This document shows, piece by piece, positions 24,809 to 34,026 of a stretch of DNA of 64,000 bases (position 1 is its first letter; every line of letters starts with the position of its first letter). Both the position numbers and the translations under genes were made by a program. The notes under the pieces were generated by a model. It did not search any database, was not told where the DNA came from, and saw only the letters and a program-made list of their open reading frames with translations. Origin of the DNA: Alphaproteobacteria bacterium (GTDB lineage Bacteria > Pseudomonadota > Alphaproteobacteria > UBA9219 > RFNS01); assembly GCA_016124955.1 (NCBI GenBank), contig WGMR01000005.1, positions 124,001 to 188,000 on the forward strand, written 5' to 3'.

Positions 24809-25543
24809 ATGGCCAAGCCACCCGCCGCCTTCACAAAGGATGAATTCCTTGGCGGCCGCATTACAGTTTGCCAGCCCGCGCAGGGCTACCGCGCGGCGGT
24901 GGATTCCGTGCTGCTGGCCGCTGCCGCACCCGCCAAGCCGGGGCAGACGGTGCTTGAGCTTGGCTGCGGCGCGGGCGTGGTGTTCATGTGCCTTGCGGCG
25001 CGCGTGGCGCGGCTGAAGGTAACGGGCGTCGATATTCAGCAAGATCTGGCCCAGCTCGCGCGGCAAAATGCGGCCGGAATCAGCAGCGGCGCCTGCAGGA
25101 TCGCGAAGGCGGACGTTCGCCGCTTGCCCGCCAGCATACCGGCGGGCGGCTTCGACCATGTTTTTGCCAATCCGCCTTTCCATGACGCTGCCGGCCATTC
25201 GCCTTCACCACGCAAAAGCAAAAATATCGCCAATGCGGGCGACGATCTTGCGCCGTGGATCAAGGCGGCGCACGTGCGGCTGAAACATCGCGCTGTTTTC
25301 ACGATCATTTTCCGCGCCGACAGGTTGGGCGAAGTTCTGGCGGCGATGGAAGGCAAATTCGGCGGCATCGAAGTTATTCCGTTGTGGCCGCGCGCAGGGC
25401 AGGCGGCCAGGCGCGTTATCGTGCGCGGCCGGAAGGATGCAAAAACGCCGCTTGTCATGCATCCGGGCATGGTTTTGCACGGCGCGGGAAGCGCCTTTAC
25501 ACCGGAAGCGGAGAATGTGCTACGCCATGCAGGATCGCTATGA
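24809..25543 (+). CDS. TrmN6-like tRNA1(Val) adenine N6-methyltransferase family
   Basis: 244 residues. SAM motif I is VLELGCGAGVVFMCLAAR; motif IV is FANPPFHD, the NPPF signature of N6-adenine methyltransferases. The N terminus (GGRITVCQPAQGYRAAVDSVLLAA) is the family hallmark of YfiC/TrmN6, which methylates A37 of tRNA1(Val). Homologs are often next to polyprenyl synthase in Alphaproteobacteria, as here (divergent, 62 bases apart). The stop overlaps glmU by four bases. Confidence 0.78.
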   Translation: MAKPPAAFTKDEFLGGRITVCQPAQGYRAAVDSVLLAAAAPAKPGQTVLELGCGAGVVFMCLAARVARLKVTGVDIQQDLAQLARQNAAGISSGACRIAKADVRRLPASIPAGGFDHVFANPPFHDAAGHSPSPRKSKNIANAGDDLAPWIKAAHVRLKHRAVFTIIFRADRLGEVLAAMEGKFGGIEVIPLWPRAGQAARRVIVRGRKDAKTPLVMHPGMVLHGAGSAFTPEAENVLRHAGSL

Positions 25544-26883
25544 CGAAAGCAAGTAAACCAATCGCCTGCATCATCCTTGCCGCCGGGCAAGGCACGCGCA
25601 TGCATTCCGCCACGCCCAAGGTTTTGCACCGCGTTGCGGGCAAGCCGATGTTGCAGCATGTGATTGCGGCCGCTGCGGGGCTGAAGCCGGAAAAAATCGT
25701 GATCGTGCTCGCGCCCGGCATGGATACGGTTGCAAAAACCGTTGCGCCACACGCCGTGGCGATACAGGAAAAAGCGCGCGGCACCGGCGATGCCGCCCGC
25801 GCCGCGAAACAGCTACTGAAAGGTTTCAAAGGCGATGTGCTCGTGCTGTTCGCTGATACGCCGCTGGTGACGACAGCTTCCCTGCAAAAACTTTGCCAGG
25901 CGCGCGATGCCGCGGGCGCCGCTGTGGCGGTCGCGGGGTTCCGGCCCGCCGATCCCGCTGCTTACGGGCGGCTAATATGCGGCGAAAGCGGCGCGTTGCT
26001 GCGGATCGTCGAAGCGCTCGATGCCGGCCCGGAAGAAAAAGCGGTGCGACTTTGCAATGGCGGGATCATGCTGTTTGCGGGCGAGCATGTCTGGCGGCTG
26101 ATCGAGGCAATAGGCAGCGAAAACGCCAAGCAGGAATACTATATGACGGACGCGATTGCGCTGGCGAACGAGGCCGGGTTATCATGTGCTATGGCGGAAT
26201 TCCCTGTCGATGAAGTGATGGGGATCAACAACCGCGTGGATTTGGCGGAGGCCGAACGTCTGATGCAGGAAAGTTTGCGCAAAAAAGCAATGGAGCAGGG
26301 CGTGACCCTGACCGATCCGCAAACCGTCTATCTTTCTGCCGACACGAAATTCGGCCGCGATGTGACTGTTGGCCCGAACGTGTATTTCGGCCCCGGCGTT
26401 ACGGTTGGCAACAATGTCGAGATCAGGCCGTTTTGCCATCTTGAAGGCGCGGTCGTCAGTGATGGCGCCGTGATTGGCCCGTTCGCGCGGTTGCGCCCGG
26501 GCGCCACGATCGGCGCTGATGCGCATATCGGCAATTTCGTCGAGATCAAGAATTCCGAAATCGGCACCGGCGCCAAGATCAACCATCTTTCCTATATCGG
26601 CGATGCCGAGGTTGGCGGGAAGGCGAATATCGGCGCGGGCACCATCACCTGCAACTATGATGGTTTCAGGAAACATAAAACGGTTGTGGGCGATGGCGCA
26701 TTTATTGGTTCCAACACCGCGCTGGTCGCGCCCGTCGAGGTCGGCGGCGGCGCTTTTGTGGGCGCGGGCAGCGTGATAACCGAAAACGTTCCCGCCGATA
26801 CGCTGGCGGTCGCGCGCGGGCGACAGGTGAACCTTGAAAACTGGGCCACGCGCTTCCGCGACGCCAAGAAAGATACCAAGTAA
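25540..26883 (+). CDS. glmU: Bifunctional UDP-GlcNAc pyrophosphorylase / GlcN-1-P acetyltransferase
   Basis: 447 residues. N-terminal uridyltransferase signature AACIILAAGQGTRMHSATPKVLH-type loop (L.AAGQGTRM), NGG/NNR motifs (GIMLFAGEHVW; MGINNRVDLAEAE), then a left-handed beta helix of hexapeptide repeats from about residue 255 with NFVEIKNSEIGTGAKINHLSYIGDAEVG and the acetyl-CoA region NYDGFRKHKT. It makes UDP-GlcNAc for peptidoglycan and LPS. The ATG overlaps the preceding stop (ATGA). glmS lies 1.6 kb downstream. Confidence 0.96.
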   Translation: MTKASKPIACIILAAGQGTRMHSATPKVLHRVAGKPMLQHVIAAAAGLKPEKIVIVLAPGMDTVAKTVAPHAVAIQEKARGTGDAARAAKQLLKGFKGDVLVLFADTPLVTTASLQKLCQARDAAGAAVAVAGFRPADPAAYGRLICGESGALLRIVEALDAGPEEKAVRLCNGGIMLFAGEHVWRLIEAIGSENAKQEYYMTDAIALANEAGLSCAMAEFPVDEVMGINNRVDLAEAERLMQESLRKKAMEQGVTLTDPQTVYLSADTKFGRDVTVGPNVYFGPGVTVGNNVEIRPFCHLEGAVVSDGAVIGPFARLRPGATIGADAHIGNFVEIKNSEIGTGAKINHLSYIGDAEVGGKANIGAGTITCNYDGFRKHKTVVGDGAFIGSNTALVAPVEVGGGAFVGAGSVITENVPADTLAVARGRQVNLENWATRFRDAKKDTK

Positions 26884-26902
26884 GAAGGGTTTCTGAAGGA
26901 TA

Positions 26903-28261
26903 TCAGCTCTTCAGTGCGGTATCTGCCGAGAACTGAGGTTTTGTTTCAGGATATGACGGCTTCATCAATATGGCTTTACGGGTTTCCCGCGCGGTATCGA
27001 TGAAACGGCATATCGCCTTGTTGTCATTCCTTTTGATCGCGTCGATCAGGATGTCGAGCTTCTCGATGTACTGCGATACCATTGCAGGAAGCTGTGTGCC
27101 GTATTGGGCTAAAAGAGCTTGCACGGCGCCCGGATCGATGCCGATAGGCGCCATACCATCTTTCAAGCTGGGGTTTGCGATAGGGGCAATCGGCTGACCT
27201 GTGATGGTTTCGGTGTGCCGTGCATTCATGGCGATGGCGGTGCTGATCAGGGAAGCAAAGGCGCTGCCTGCCAAATCCTCATGGGCTCCCGAATATAAAG
27301 AGGCGCGTAGCGGGTTTCCGCCGCGGTCACCCAACACTTGCCTGGCATACGAATGTGCAACATCAATGATGCCCTTCAGCTTGTTGAAACCAAGCCAGCG
27401 ACCTACGGTCCGCCACAGAGAAGTTTCATCTTCGGCGATCTTGGCGATTTGCCTGAGGGTATGTTTGAAGCTCTCGGCGGAACGCAAAATATTGGCGCGG
27501 TTTTCGGTGAATATGGCGCGCCACATTTCCGTGCCCGCATCGGCTATGCGGGTCATGCCGCGCTGTCCGTGAACCCATCCACCAATATCCGCACCTTCGC
27601 CGTCTTTAAAAAAATCGGTCTGGATCAGTGCAAACATCAACGCATGCTGAAGATGGGATGTAACGCCAAGCGTTCTGTCATGCGCATCCGCAGCCATTTC
27701 ATGCACATCGGCGCCAAGCGAACGCCAGAAACCGGCAACGAAGTTGTGGGCCTGCGGGTTGGCGCCCGGTATCAACGCGACCGGCTTGCCTTGAAACAAG
27801 GTGGCGCCTTCGCGTGAATCCGGGGAAGCGCTTAACGGCCCGGAACCGGCATTCCCATTGAGCGGGTGCGCGGGAACGTAAGCGTTCTGCAGCCCGGCTT
27901 CCTGCAACGCGGCGTTTATATTCCGTATCGATGCCTCTTTAACGGACCCAACATCCGTTATGATGGTTGAGGGGGAAAGATATGCCCGCAGGGATTTTAT
28001 GGCGTTGCCGAACTGGCTTATCGGCGTCGCGAGGATTGTGAGGTCTGAATCGGTGACCGCGTCGGGCGTGGTCGTAAACGTAATACCGCTTCCATCAACC
28101 CCCGCGCGATTGAGCGCTCGCGCGAAATCATTTTTAAGACGGGCATCCTGTTCAATGACGGCAATTGCGGCATGCGGATACTGTCTGCGTACCGCCATAA
28201 CAAGGGATGTGCCGACTTGTCCGCCGCCAACAATTGTAATCTTTTTAATGTCTTCAACCAT
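26903..28261 (-). CDS. Prephenate-dehydrogenase-like protein with extended C-terminal region
   Basis: 452 residues. The N-terminal Rossmann fold starts ITIVGGGQVGTSLVMAVRR; TIITDVGSVKEA and VPAHPLNGNAGSGPLSA correspond to the DVGSVK and HP.aG...SGP motifs of TyrA-type dehydrogenases. The substrate-binding helical domain follows. The C terminus is about 150 residues longer than a plain TyrA and lacks an obvious ACT domain. It sits alone between glmU and glmS rather than with hisC or aroA. It may be an arogenate/prephenate dehydrogenase or a repurposed relative. Confidence 0.72.
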   Translation of the reverse strand: MVEDIKKITIVGGGQVGTSLVMAVRRQYPHAAIAVIEQDARLKNDFARALNRAGVDGSGITFTTTPDAVTDSDLTILATPISQFGNAIKSLRAYLSPSTIITDVGSVKEASIRNINAALQEAGLQNAYVPAHPLNGNAGSGPLSASPDSREGATLFQGKPVALIPGANPQAHNFVAGFWRSLGADVHEMAADAHDRTLGVTSHLQHALMFALIQTDFFKDGEGADIGGWVHGQRGMTRIADAGTEMWRAIFTENRANILRSAESFKHTLRQIAKIAEDETSLWRTVGRWLGFNKLKGIIDVAHSYARQVLGDRGGNPLRASLYSGAHEDLAGSAFASLISTAIAMNARHTETITGQPIAPIANPSLKDGMAPIGIDPGAVQALLAQYGTQLPAMVSQYIEKLDILIDAIKRNDNKAICRFIDTARETRKAILMKPSYPETKPQFSADTALKS

Positions 28262-28456
28262 GTGCCCGGCCTTTAAAAAATCGGCATAATAATATCATAT
28301 GCGTTTGAAAGTATTTGGCGCATGTTAACCATGCGTGCAAGGACGTATTTTTCTTGTTTTGTAACATGTTGTCACCATTGTTGATCCTGTGCCGGCTTGC
28401 CAGCCATGGGCAAATCAGACAGAAATGATCCCGGCCCCATTCGCGGAGTTGTTTTC

Positions 28457-30283
28457 ATGTGCGGCATCGTAGGTATTTTGGCGCAGCGCCCTGTTGCGGG
28501 CCTTCTGGTCGAAGGCTTGCGGCGGCTGGAATATCGCGGCTATGACAGCGCCGGTATCGCCACATTGGTCAACGGCCATATCGGCCGCGCCCGCGCCGAA
28601 GGCAAGCTCAACAACCTTGCGGACAAGCTGGAAAAGACGCCGCTTGCCGGTACGGTCGGCATCGGGCACACGCGCTGGGCCACGCATGGCCGCCCGACCG
28701 AGGAAAACGCGCACCCGCACGCGACCGACCGGGTTGCGCTCGTGCACAACGGGATTATCGAAAACTACCGCGAGTTGCGCGACGAGCTGGCGGCCAAGCA
28801 GCATCGCTTCGTGTCCGACACCGATACGGAGACGGTCGCGCATCTGATCACCGATTATCTTGTGCAAGGCATGACGCCGCAGGAAGCGACGGCGGCGGCG
28901 CTGAAGCGGCTTGAAGGCGCCTTCGCGCTCGGGATCGTTTTTGCGGGCCATAAGGATTTGCTGATCGGCGCGCGGCGCGGCAGCCCGCTCGCGGTCGGCT
29001 ATGGCAGCGAAAACGATGAAATGTATCTCGGGTCCGATGCCATGGCGCTCGCGCCGCTGACGCAGCGCATCAGTTATATGGAAGAGGGGGACTGGGTCGA
29101 GCTGCACCCCGGCAAGGCGATCGTGCATGATTGCGACGATAAAATCGTTGAACGCAAGATCATGCAAACCGCACTTTCAGGCGCCGTTGTGGGCAAGGGG
29201 CAGTACCGCCACTTCATGCTCAAGGAAATATTCGAGCAACCGGCGGTGATCGGCGATACCGTGCATGCGCTGGTGACGGCGGACAACAAGCTTTCGCTGC
29301 CCGCCATGCCGTTCGATTGGAAAGATATTCCGCGCCTTACCATCATCGGCTGCGGCACCGCCTATTATGCCGGCAAGGTCGCCAAATACTGGTTCGAGCA
29401 AATCGCCCGCCTGCCGACCGAAATCGATATCGCGTCGGAATTCCGCTACCGCGAAGCCTTGCTCGCGCCGGGCGGCGTGACGGTCGCCATTACGCAATCA
29501 GGCGAAACCGCCGATACGCTCGCGGCACTGAATTTCGCCAAGAAGGAAAACCAGAAGATCCTTTCCATCGTCAACGTGCCGCACAGCACGATCGCGCGGC
29601 AATCCGATATCGTGGTGCCCACACTGGCGGGGCCGGAAATCGGCGTCGCGTCCACCAAGGCGTTCACGACCCAGCTTACGGTGCTGCTGTGTCTTGCCAT
29701 TGGTGCGGCGCAGGCGCGCGGCGCGATAACACCCGAACGCGCCACGGCGCTATTGCGGGGCCTGCGCGAGATGCCCGCCAAGGTGAACGAGATTTTGCAG
29801 CATCACGACAAGCTGCAGCAGTTCGCGCACGAGCTGGCGGAGGCGCACGATGTGCTTTATCTGGGCCGCGGGCCGCTTTACCCCATCGCGCTCGAGGGCG
29901 CGCTGAAGTTGAAAGAAGTTTCCTATATCCATGCCGAAGGCTATGCGTCAGGCGAAATGAAGCACGGGCCCATTGCGTTGATCGATGAAAGCGTGCCGAT
30001 TGTGATGATGGCGCCGAAGGATGCGCTGTTTGAAAAGACCGTTTCCAATCTTGAAGAAGTGCGGGCGCGCGGCGCCAGGACGCTAGTGTTTGGCGACAAG
30101 GCGGCGATGGACAGGCTGGCGGGAAAATCAAACTGGTCATTGACCCTGCCGGATTGCGATGCGGCGCTGATGCCCATTCTGTATTCCATCCCTATGCAGC
30201 TGCTTGCCTATTACACGGCGGTGGCAAAGGGCACGGATGTGGACCAGCCCCGTAATCTCGCGAAAAGCGTGACGGTGGAGTAG
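28457..30283 (+). CDS. glmS: Glutamine-fructose-6-phosphate aminotransferase
   Basis: 608 residues. The mature N terminus MCGIVGILAQ exposes the catalytic Cys2 of the glutaminase domain; GIGHTRWATHG and NGIIENYRELR follow. Two SIS domains carry TIIGCGTAYYAGKVA, SQSGETADTLAAL and the C-terminal DQPRNLAKSVTVE. It makes glucosamine-6-phosphate, the entry to UDP-GlcNAc. The start was fixed by Cys2; the open frame extends 20 codons upstream. I see no glmS ribozyme (not expected outside Firmicutes). Confidence 0.97.
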   Translation: MCGIVGILAQRPVAGLLVEGLRRLEYRGYDSAGIATLVNGHIGRARAEGKLNNLADKLEKTPLAGTVGIGHTRWATHGRPTEENAHPHATDRVALVHNGIIENYRELRDELAAKQHRFVSDTDTETVAHLITDYLVQGMTPQEATAAALKRLEGAFALGIVFAGHKDLLIGARRGSPLAVGYGSENDEMYLGSDAMALAPLTQRISYMEEGDWVELHPGKAIVHDCDDKIVERKIMQTALSGAVVGKGQYRHFMLKEIFEQPAVIGDTVHALVTADNKLSLPAMPFDWKDIPRLTIIGCGTAYYAGKVAKYWFEQIARLPTEIDIASEFRYREALLAPGGVTVAITQSGETADTLAALNFAKKENQKILSIVNVPHSTIARQSDIVVPTLAGPEIGVASTKAFTTQLTVLLCLAIGAAQARGAITPERATALLRGLREMPAKVNEILQHHDKLQQFAHELAEAHDVLYLGRGPLYPIALEGALKLKEVSYIHAEGYASGEMKHGPIALIDESVPIVMMAPKDALFEKTVSNLEEVRARGARTLVFGDKAAMDRLAGKSNWSLTLPDCDAALMPILYSIPMQLLAYYTAVAKGTDVDQPRNLAKSVTVE

Positions 30284-30285
30284 GC

Positions 30286-30324
30286 GCAAGCAACATGATT
30301 GTTGCTTCTGGCACGCTTGCTTGC
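30286..30324 (+). repeat. Hairpin region with mutually exclusive pairings
   Basis: Just past the glmS stop, AAGCAAC-atgatt-GTTGCTT (30288-30307) forms a 7-pair hairpin. GCAAGCAA (30286-30293) can instead pair with TTGCTTGC (30317-30324). Without a U-tract it is a weak terminator at best for glmS; it overlaps the leader-peptide promoter. Confidence 0.4.
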
Positions 30325-30330
30325 TAAGAT
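30302..30330 (+). promoter_or_regulatory. Promoter of the aromatic leader and DAHP synthase
   Basis: TTGCTT (30302-30307), a 17-base spacer and TAAGAT (30325-30330). A start about seven bases past the -10 falls on 30337, the A of the leader ATG, which would make the leader mRNA leaderless; consistently, no ribosome site precedes that ATG. Confidence 0.5.
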
Positions 30331-30336
30331 AAATCC

Positions 30337-30420
30337 ATGAAAACGCAGCTCCTTTCAACCACCCTGACCAGCCAAGCCCTTGGCGGTTATGGCTATTTTG
30401 CGTTTAGCTGGTTCCGGTAG
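30337..30420 (+). CDS. Aromatic-rich leader peptide of the DAHP synthase attenuator (27 residues)
   Basis: The peptide begins MKTQLLSTTL and ends GGYGYFAFSWFR. Six of its last ten residues are aromatic: Tyr18, Tyr20, Phe21, Phe23, Trp25 and Phe26. That composition, its position 90 bases before a DAHP synthase gene (the committed step to Phe, Tyr and Trp), and a terminator-like hairpin whose 5' arm overlaps codons 24-27 are the hallmarks of a ribosome-mediated attenuation leader like pheL or trpL. There is no Shine-Dalgarno sequence; the promoter placement suggests translation from a leaderless 5' end. Known for trp operons of Alphaproteobacteria; for a class II DAHP synthase it is my inference. 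Confidence 0.7.
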   Translation: MKTQLLSTTLTSQALGGYGYFAFSWFR

Positions 30421-30442
30421 CCCCGGAAACATAGAGCTTTTT
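30406..30442 (+). terminator. Attenuator terminator in the DAHP synthase leader
   Basis: AGCT (30406-30409) pairs with AGCT (30435-30438) and TTCCGG (30412-30417) with CCGGAA (30423-30428), giving a 4+6-pair stem, followed at once by TTTT (30439-30442). The 5' arm is the Ser-Trp-Phe-Arg codons of the leader, so a ribosome stalled for charged Trp or Phe tRNA would prevent folding. A competing pairing, GGCTA (30391-30395) with TAGCC (30418-30422), is available. Confidence 0.6.
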
Positions 30443-30509
30443 ATCCCCCCTGAAATTTGTTCTAACCATATGCCGGCATCGTTCGGCAGCTAACCGATAT
30501 GTGTGTGCG

Positions 30510-31880
30510 ATGACAAAAACATGGACCCCCGAAGGCTGGCGCGCGAAGCCGGTCAAGCAAATGCCGGTTTATGCGGATGAAGCGAAGCTGAAAGCCGCCG
30601 AATCGCGGATGGCAAAAATGCCGCCGCTGGTTTTTGCCGGCGAAGCGCGCCGTCTGAAAAAATCGCTCGCGGATGTATCGCAGGGCAAGGCTTTCCTGTT
30701 CATGGGCGGCGATTGCGCCGAAAGCTTCGCCGAATTCGAAGCCAACAACATCCGCGATATGTTCCGCGTGATTTTGCAGATGGCTGTCGTGCTCGCTTTC
30801 GGCGGCGCGACGCGGGTGGTCAAGGTCGGCCGCGTGGCGGGGCAGTTCGCCAAGCCGCGCTCGGAACCGAATGAAACCCGTGATGGCGTGACGTTGCCCA
30901 GCTACCGCGGCGATATTATCAACGGTATGGAATTCACCGCCGCCGCGCGCGAACCGGACCCGGACCGCATGCTGCAGGTGTATAATCAGGCCGCGTCCAC
31001 CCTGAACTTGCTGCGCGCCTTCGCGCAGGGCGGCTATGCCAACCTGCACGAAGTGCACCGGTGGAACATGACCTTCGTGGGGCAGAGCGAGCAATCAAAG
31101 CGTTATGAGAACCTGGCCGAGCGCATCGACGAGGCGCTGGCCTTCATGGCGGCCTGCAATATAACGGGGGAAACGGTGGCCGAGATCCGGGAGACGGATT
31201 TCTTCACCGCGCATGAAGCGCTTTTGCTGCCATACGAGCAGGCGCTCACCCGCGTCGATAGCACAACCGACCAATGGTACAGCGTTTCGGCGCATATGCT
31301 CTGGATCGGCGATCGCACGCGCGATCTTGACGGTGCGCATGTGGAATATATGCGCGGTATCAAAAACCCGATCGGTCTGAAATGCGGACCTTCGACCGAC
31401 CCGGCCGATTTGCTGAAGCTGATCGAGGTGCTTGACCCGGAAAACGAACCCGGCCGTTTGACGCTGATCAGCCGCATGGGTTCGGATAAAATCGCCGACA
31501 AGCTGCCGCCGCTTTTGCGCGCGGTGAAGAAAGCGGGACGTGCCGCGATTTGGTGCAGCGACCCGATGCACGGCAACACCATGACAACCAAAAGCGGCTA
31601 CAAGACCCGCGATTTCAACCGCATCGTGGACGAGGTTAAAAGCTTCCTTTCCATATGCCGGGCCGAGGGGGTTTATCCGGGCGGCGTGCATCTGGAGATG
31701 ACGGGGCAGCATGTGACCGAATGTATCGGCGGTGCCGGGGCGATTTCGGAACAGGGGCTGAACGAACGCTACAACACGCACTGCGATCCGCGGCTGAACG
31801 CGCATCAGGCGCTCGAACTGGCCTTTTTGATAGCGGAACATCTAAAGCAGCTGCGCAAGGTAAACGTCGCGGCCGCCTAG
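30510..31880 (+). CDS. Class II (plant-type) DAHP synthase
   Basis: 456 residues. The plant/AroH-II signatures are plain: [45 protein letters not shown], and the C-terminal [17 protein letters not shown]. It joins phosphoenolpyruvate and erythrose-4-phosphate, the first shikimate step, using a divalent metal bound by the conserved Cys, His, Glu and Asp. Start taken at ATG 30510 ([10 protein letters not shown]); a GTG nine bases earlier is possible. Regulation by the upstream leader peptide and attenuator is proposed. aroC, a later step, is 12 kb away. Confidence 0.94.
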   Translation: MTKTWTPEGWRAKPVKQMPVYADEAKLKAAESRMAKMPPLVFAGEARRLKKSLADVSQGKAFLFMGGDCAESFAEFEANNIRDMFRVILQMAVVLAFGGATRVVKVGRVAGQFAKPRSEPNETRDGVTLPSYRGDIINGMEFTAAAREPDPDRMLQVYNQAASTLNLLRAFAQGGYANLHEVHRWNMTFVGQSEQSKRYENLAERIDEALAFMAACNITGETVAEIRETDFFTAHEALLLPYEQALTRVDSTTDQWYSVSAHMLWIGDRTRDLDGAHVEYMRGIKNPIGLKCGPSTDPADLLKLIEVLDPENEPGRLTLISRMGSDKIADKLPPLLRAVKKAGRAAIWCSDPMHGNTMTTKSGYKTRDFNRIVDEVKSFLSICRAEGVYPGGVHLEMTGQHVTECIGGAGAISEQGLNERYNTHCDPRLNAHQALELAFLIAEHLKQLRKVNVAAA

Positions 31881-31955
31881 GCGAAACGGCGCTTGCCAGC
31901 GCCGTCTATGTCGCGCAAAATGCCTTTCTGCTTCATACCAGCGGCGGAGGCTATT

Positions 31956-32330
31956 ATGGTTAAATCAGCGACGGCATTTTGCACAATTCTGGCGGGCGTG
32001 ATCCTGCTTGCGGGCCCGGCAGCGGCAGGCAGCATGAATTACGCGAACGGGCAAGGCGTGTGGCAATCAAGCAATTGCCGCAAACCCGGCACCGCAGCCG
32101 GCATCGGCGGTCCCGCAGAAATCCCGGCCAACGATCTGAATGCCCAGATCATCCATCACAACGCGGCGGTTGCCGAAATGGCCGATTACATGCGTTGCCT
32201 GAGCGACGAGGCCAGCAATGACGCGCGGGCCGCGGCCGAAATCATCACCAATGCCGCCGCACAGGAAATCCAGAAGACCCAAAGCGCGATGAGCCTGAAG
32301 GCCCAGCAGCTGAAGCAAGAATCCGAATAA
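31956..32330 (+). CDS. Secreted/periplasmic hypothetical protein
   Basis: 124 residues. A signal peptide (KSATAFCTILAGVILLAGPAAAG) is followed by a mature part of about 100 residues with Cys in SSNCRKPG and MRCLSD (one possible disulfide) and a helical, Ala/Gln-rich C terminus. GGAGG six bases before ATG 31956 fixes the start. No family recognised. It lies between the DAHP synthase and nadE on the same strand. Confidence 0.68.
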   Translation: MVKSATAFCTILAGVILLAGPAAAGSMNYANGQGVWQSSNCRKPGTAAGIGGPAEIPANDLNAQIIHHNAAVAEMADYMRCLSDEASNDARAAAEIITNAAAQEIQKTQSAMSLKAQQLKQESE

Positions 32331-32349
32331 GGTTGCTTGCAGGAACATT

Positions 32350-34026
32350 ATGGCGACTGACCGGCTGACGATTGCACTGGCGCAAATTAACCTTTCGGTC
32401 GGCGATATAGAAGGCAACCGTGAAACCATTCGTGCCTTCCGCCGCAAGGCGGCGGAAGCGGGCGCTGATCTTGTGCTGTTTCCCGAACTGGCGATCAGCG
32501 GCTACCCACCTGAAGATCTTGTGCTGCGCCGCGGATATCAAAAGGGATGCCGTATCGCGATCGAAGAGCTTGCAGCCGATACCAAGGAAGGCCCTGCCAT
32601 GGTTGTCGGCATGCCGTGGGTCATGACCGGCCAGCTTTACAATGCTGTCGCGCTGCTGGACGAGGGGGAGATCAAGGCGGTCGTGACCAAACGCGATCTG
32701 CCCAATTACGGGCCGTTCGACGAAAAGCGGGTGTTCGCTTCCGGCATGATGCCGGAGCCCGTGATGTTCAGGGGCATCAAGCTCGGGATCGTCATTTGCG
32801 AAGATATGTGGAAGCCCTATGCCTGCGGCCACACTGCAAAAATGGGCGCAGAAATGCTGCTGGCCATCAATGGCAGCCCGTATGAAATGAACAAATTCGC
32901 CGTGCGGCACAAGCTCGCGCGCGCACGCGTTTTTGAAACCGGTTTGCCGCTCGCCTACATCAACCAGATATGCGGGCAGGACGAGCTGGTGTTTGACGGC
33001 GGCTCGTTCATTTACGACACCGAAGGCGTCTGCAAGGCGCAGGGTCCGTTGTGGCGTGAACATCTGATGATCACGAAGTGGGAACGCACAAAGGCAGGCT
33101 GGCAGCCGCAGGAAGGCGAAAAACTGGCCGACACCGATTTCAGCAACAGTTTTCAGGGCCCCGAAGCCGTGTATCAGGCCATGATACTTGGCTTGCGCGA
33201 TTATGTAGAAAAGAACGGGTTTCCCGGCGTTCTGCTCGGGCTTTCCGGGGGCATAGACAGCGCGCTTGCGGCTGCGGTTGCGGTCGATGCGCTGGGGCCG
33301 GATAAAGTCTGGACCGTGATGCTGCCTTCGCCCTTTACATCGGAAGACAGCCTTGAAGACGCGCAGGCGACCGCGAATTGCCTCGGCTGCCGTTACGACG
33401 TGCTGCCGATCAGCAATGTCATGCAGGTGCTGGAACAAAGCCTTGCCGAAACCTTTACCGGCAAGCAGCGCGATACGACCGAGGAAAACCTGCAATCCCG
33501 CATTCGCGGGCTGGCGCTGATGGCGCTTTCCAACAAATTCGGCTGGATGCTGCTCGCGACCGGCAACAAATCCGAACTATCAACCGGCTACGCTACGCTG
33601 TACGGCGATATGTGCGGCGGCTATGCGGTGTTGAAGGATGTGTATAAAGCGACCGTTACGGCGGTGGCCAAATGGCGCAACGAGAACAGGCCGGAAGGCG
33701 CGCGCGGCCCCGCCGGGGCGGTGATGCCTGCGCGCGTGATCAGCAAGCCGCCAACGGCGGAGTTGAAGCCAAACCAGACCGACCAAGATACATTGCCGCC
33801 CTATGACGTGCTTGATGACATATTGAAGGGGCTTGTTGAGCTGGACCAGAGCGTTGACGATATCGTCGCACGCGGGCATCAGCGGGAAATCGTTGTTAAG
33901 GTCTGGCACATGCTGGACAAGGCGGAATATAAACGCCGGCAGGCGCCGCCCGGGGTCAAGCTTTCCACGCGCGCCTTCGGCAAAGACAGGCGCTACCCCA
34001 TAACAAACAAATATCGCGGACGCTAA
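32350..34026 (+). CDS. nadE: Glutamine-dependent NAD+ synthetase
   Basis: 558 residues. N-terminal nitrilase-fold glutaminase with Glu in FPELAISGYPPEDL, Lys in TKRDLPNYGPFDEKR and Cys in IVICEDMW; C-terminal synthetase with the PP-loop LGLSGGIDSALAAAV and DLLDD-like TLPPYDVLDDILKGLVE. It converts deamido-NAD to NAD with ATP and glutamine. Length fits the two-domain form. Its stop directly abuts the stop of the convergent YceI gene. Confidence 0.95.
   Translation: MATDRLTIALAQINLSVGDIEGNRETIRAFRRKAAEAGADLVLFPELAISGYPPEDLVLRRGYQKGCRIAIEELAADTKEGPAMVVGMPWVMTGQLYNAVALLDEGEIKAVVTKRDLPNYGPFDEKRVFASGMMPEPVMFRGIKLGIVICEDMWKPYACGHTAKMGAEMLLAINGSPYEMNKFAVRHKLARARVFETGLPLAYINQICGQDELVFDGGSFIYDTEGVCKAQGPLWREHLMITKWERTKAGWQPQEGEKLADTDFSNSFQGPEAVYQAMILGLRDYVEKNGFPGVLLGLSGGIDSALAAAVAVDALGPDKVWTVMLPSPFTSEDSLEDAQATANCLGCRYDVLPISNVMQVLEQSLAETFTGKQRDTTEENLQSRIRGLALMALSNKFGWMLLATGNKSELSTGYATLYGDMCGGYAVLKDVYKATVTAVAKWRNENRPEGARGPAGAVMPARVISKPPTAELKPNQTDQDTLPPYDVLDDILKGLVELDQSVDDIVARGHQREIVVKVWHMLDKAEYKRRQAPPGVKLSTRAFGKDRRYPITNKYRGR

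Noticed and set aside
28262-28456. glmS ribozyme or riboswitch upstream of glmS
   Set aside because: No matching conserved core is visible, and the ribozyme is known from Gram-positive bacteria.
30286-30307. Intrinsic terminator for glmS
   Set aside because: A good stem but no U-tract follows; listed only as a hairpin region.
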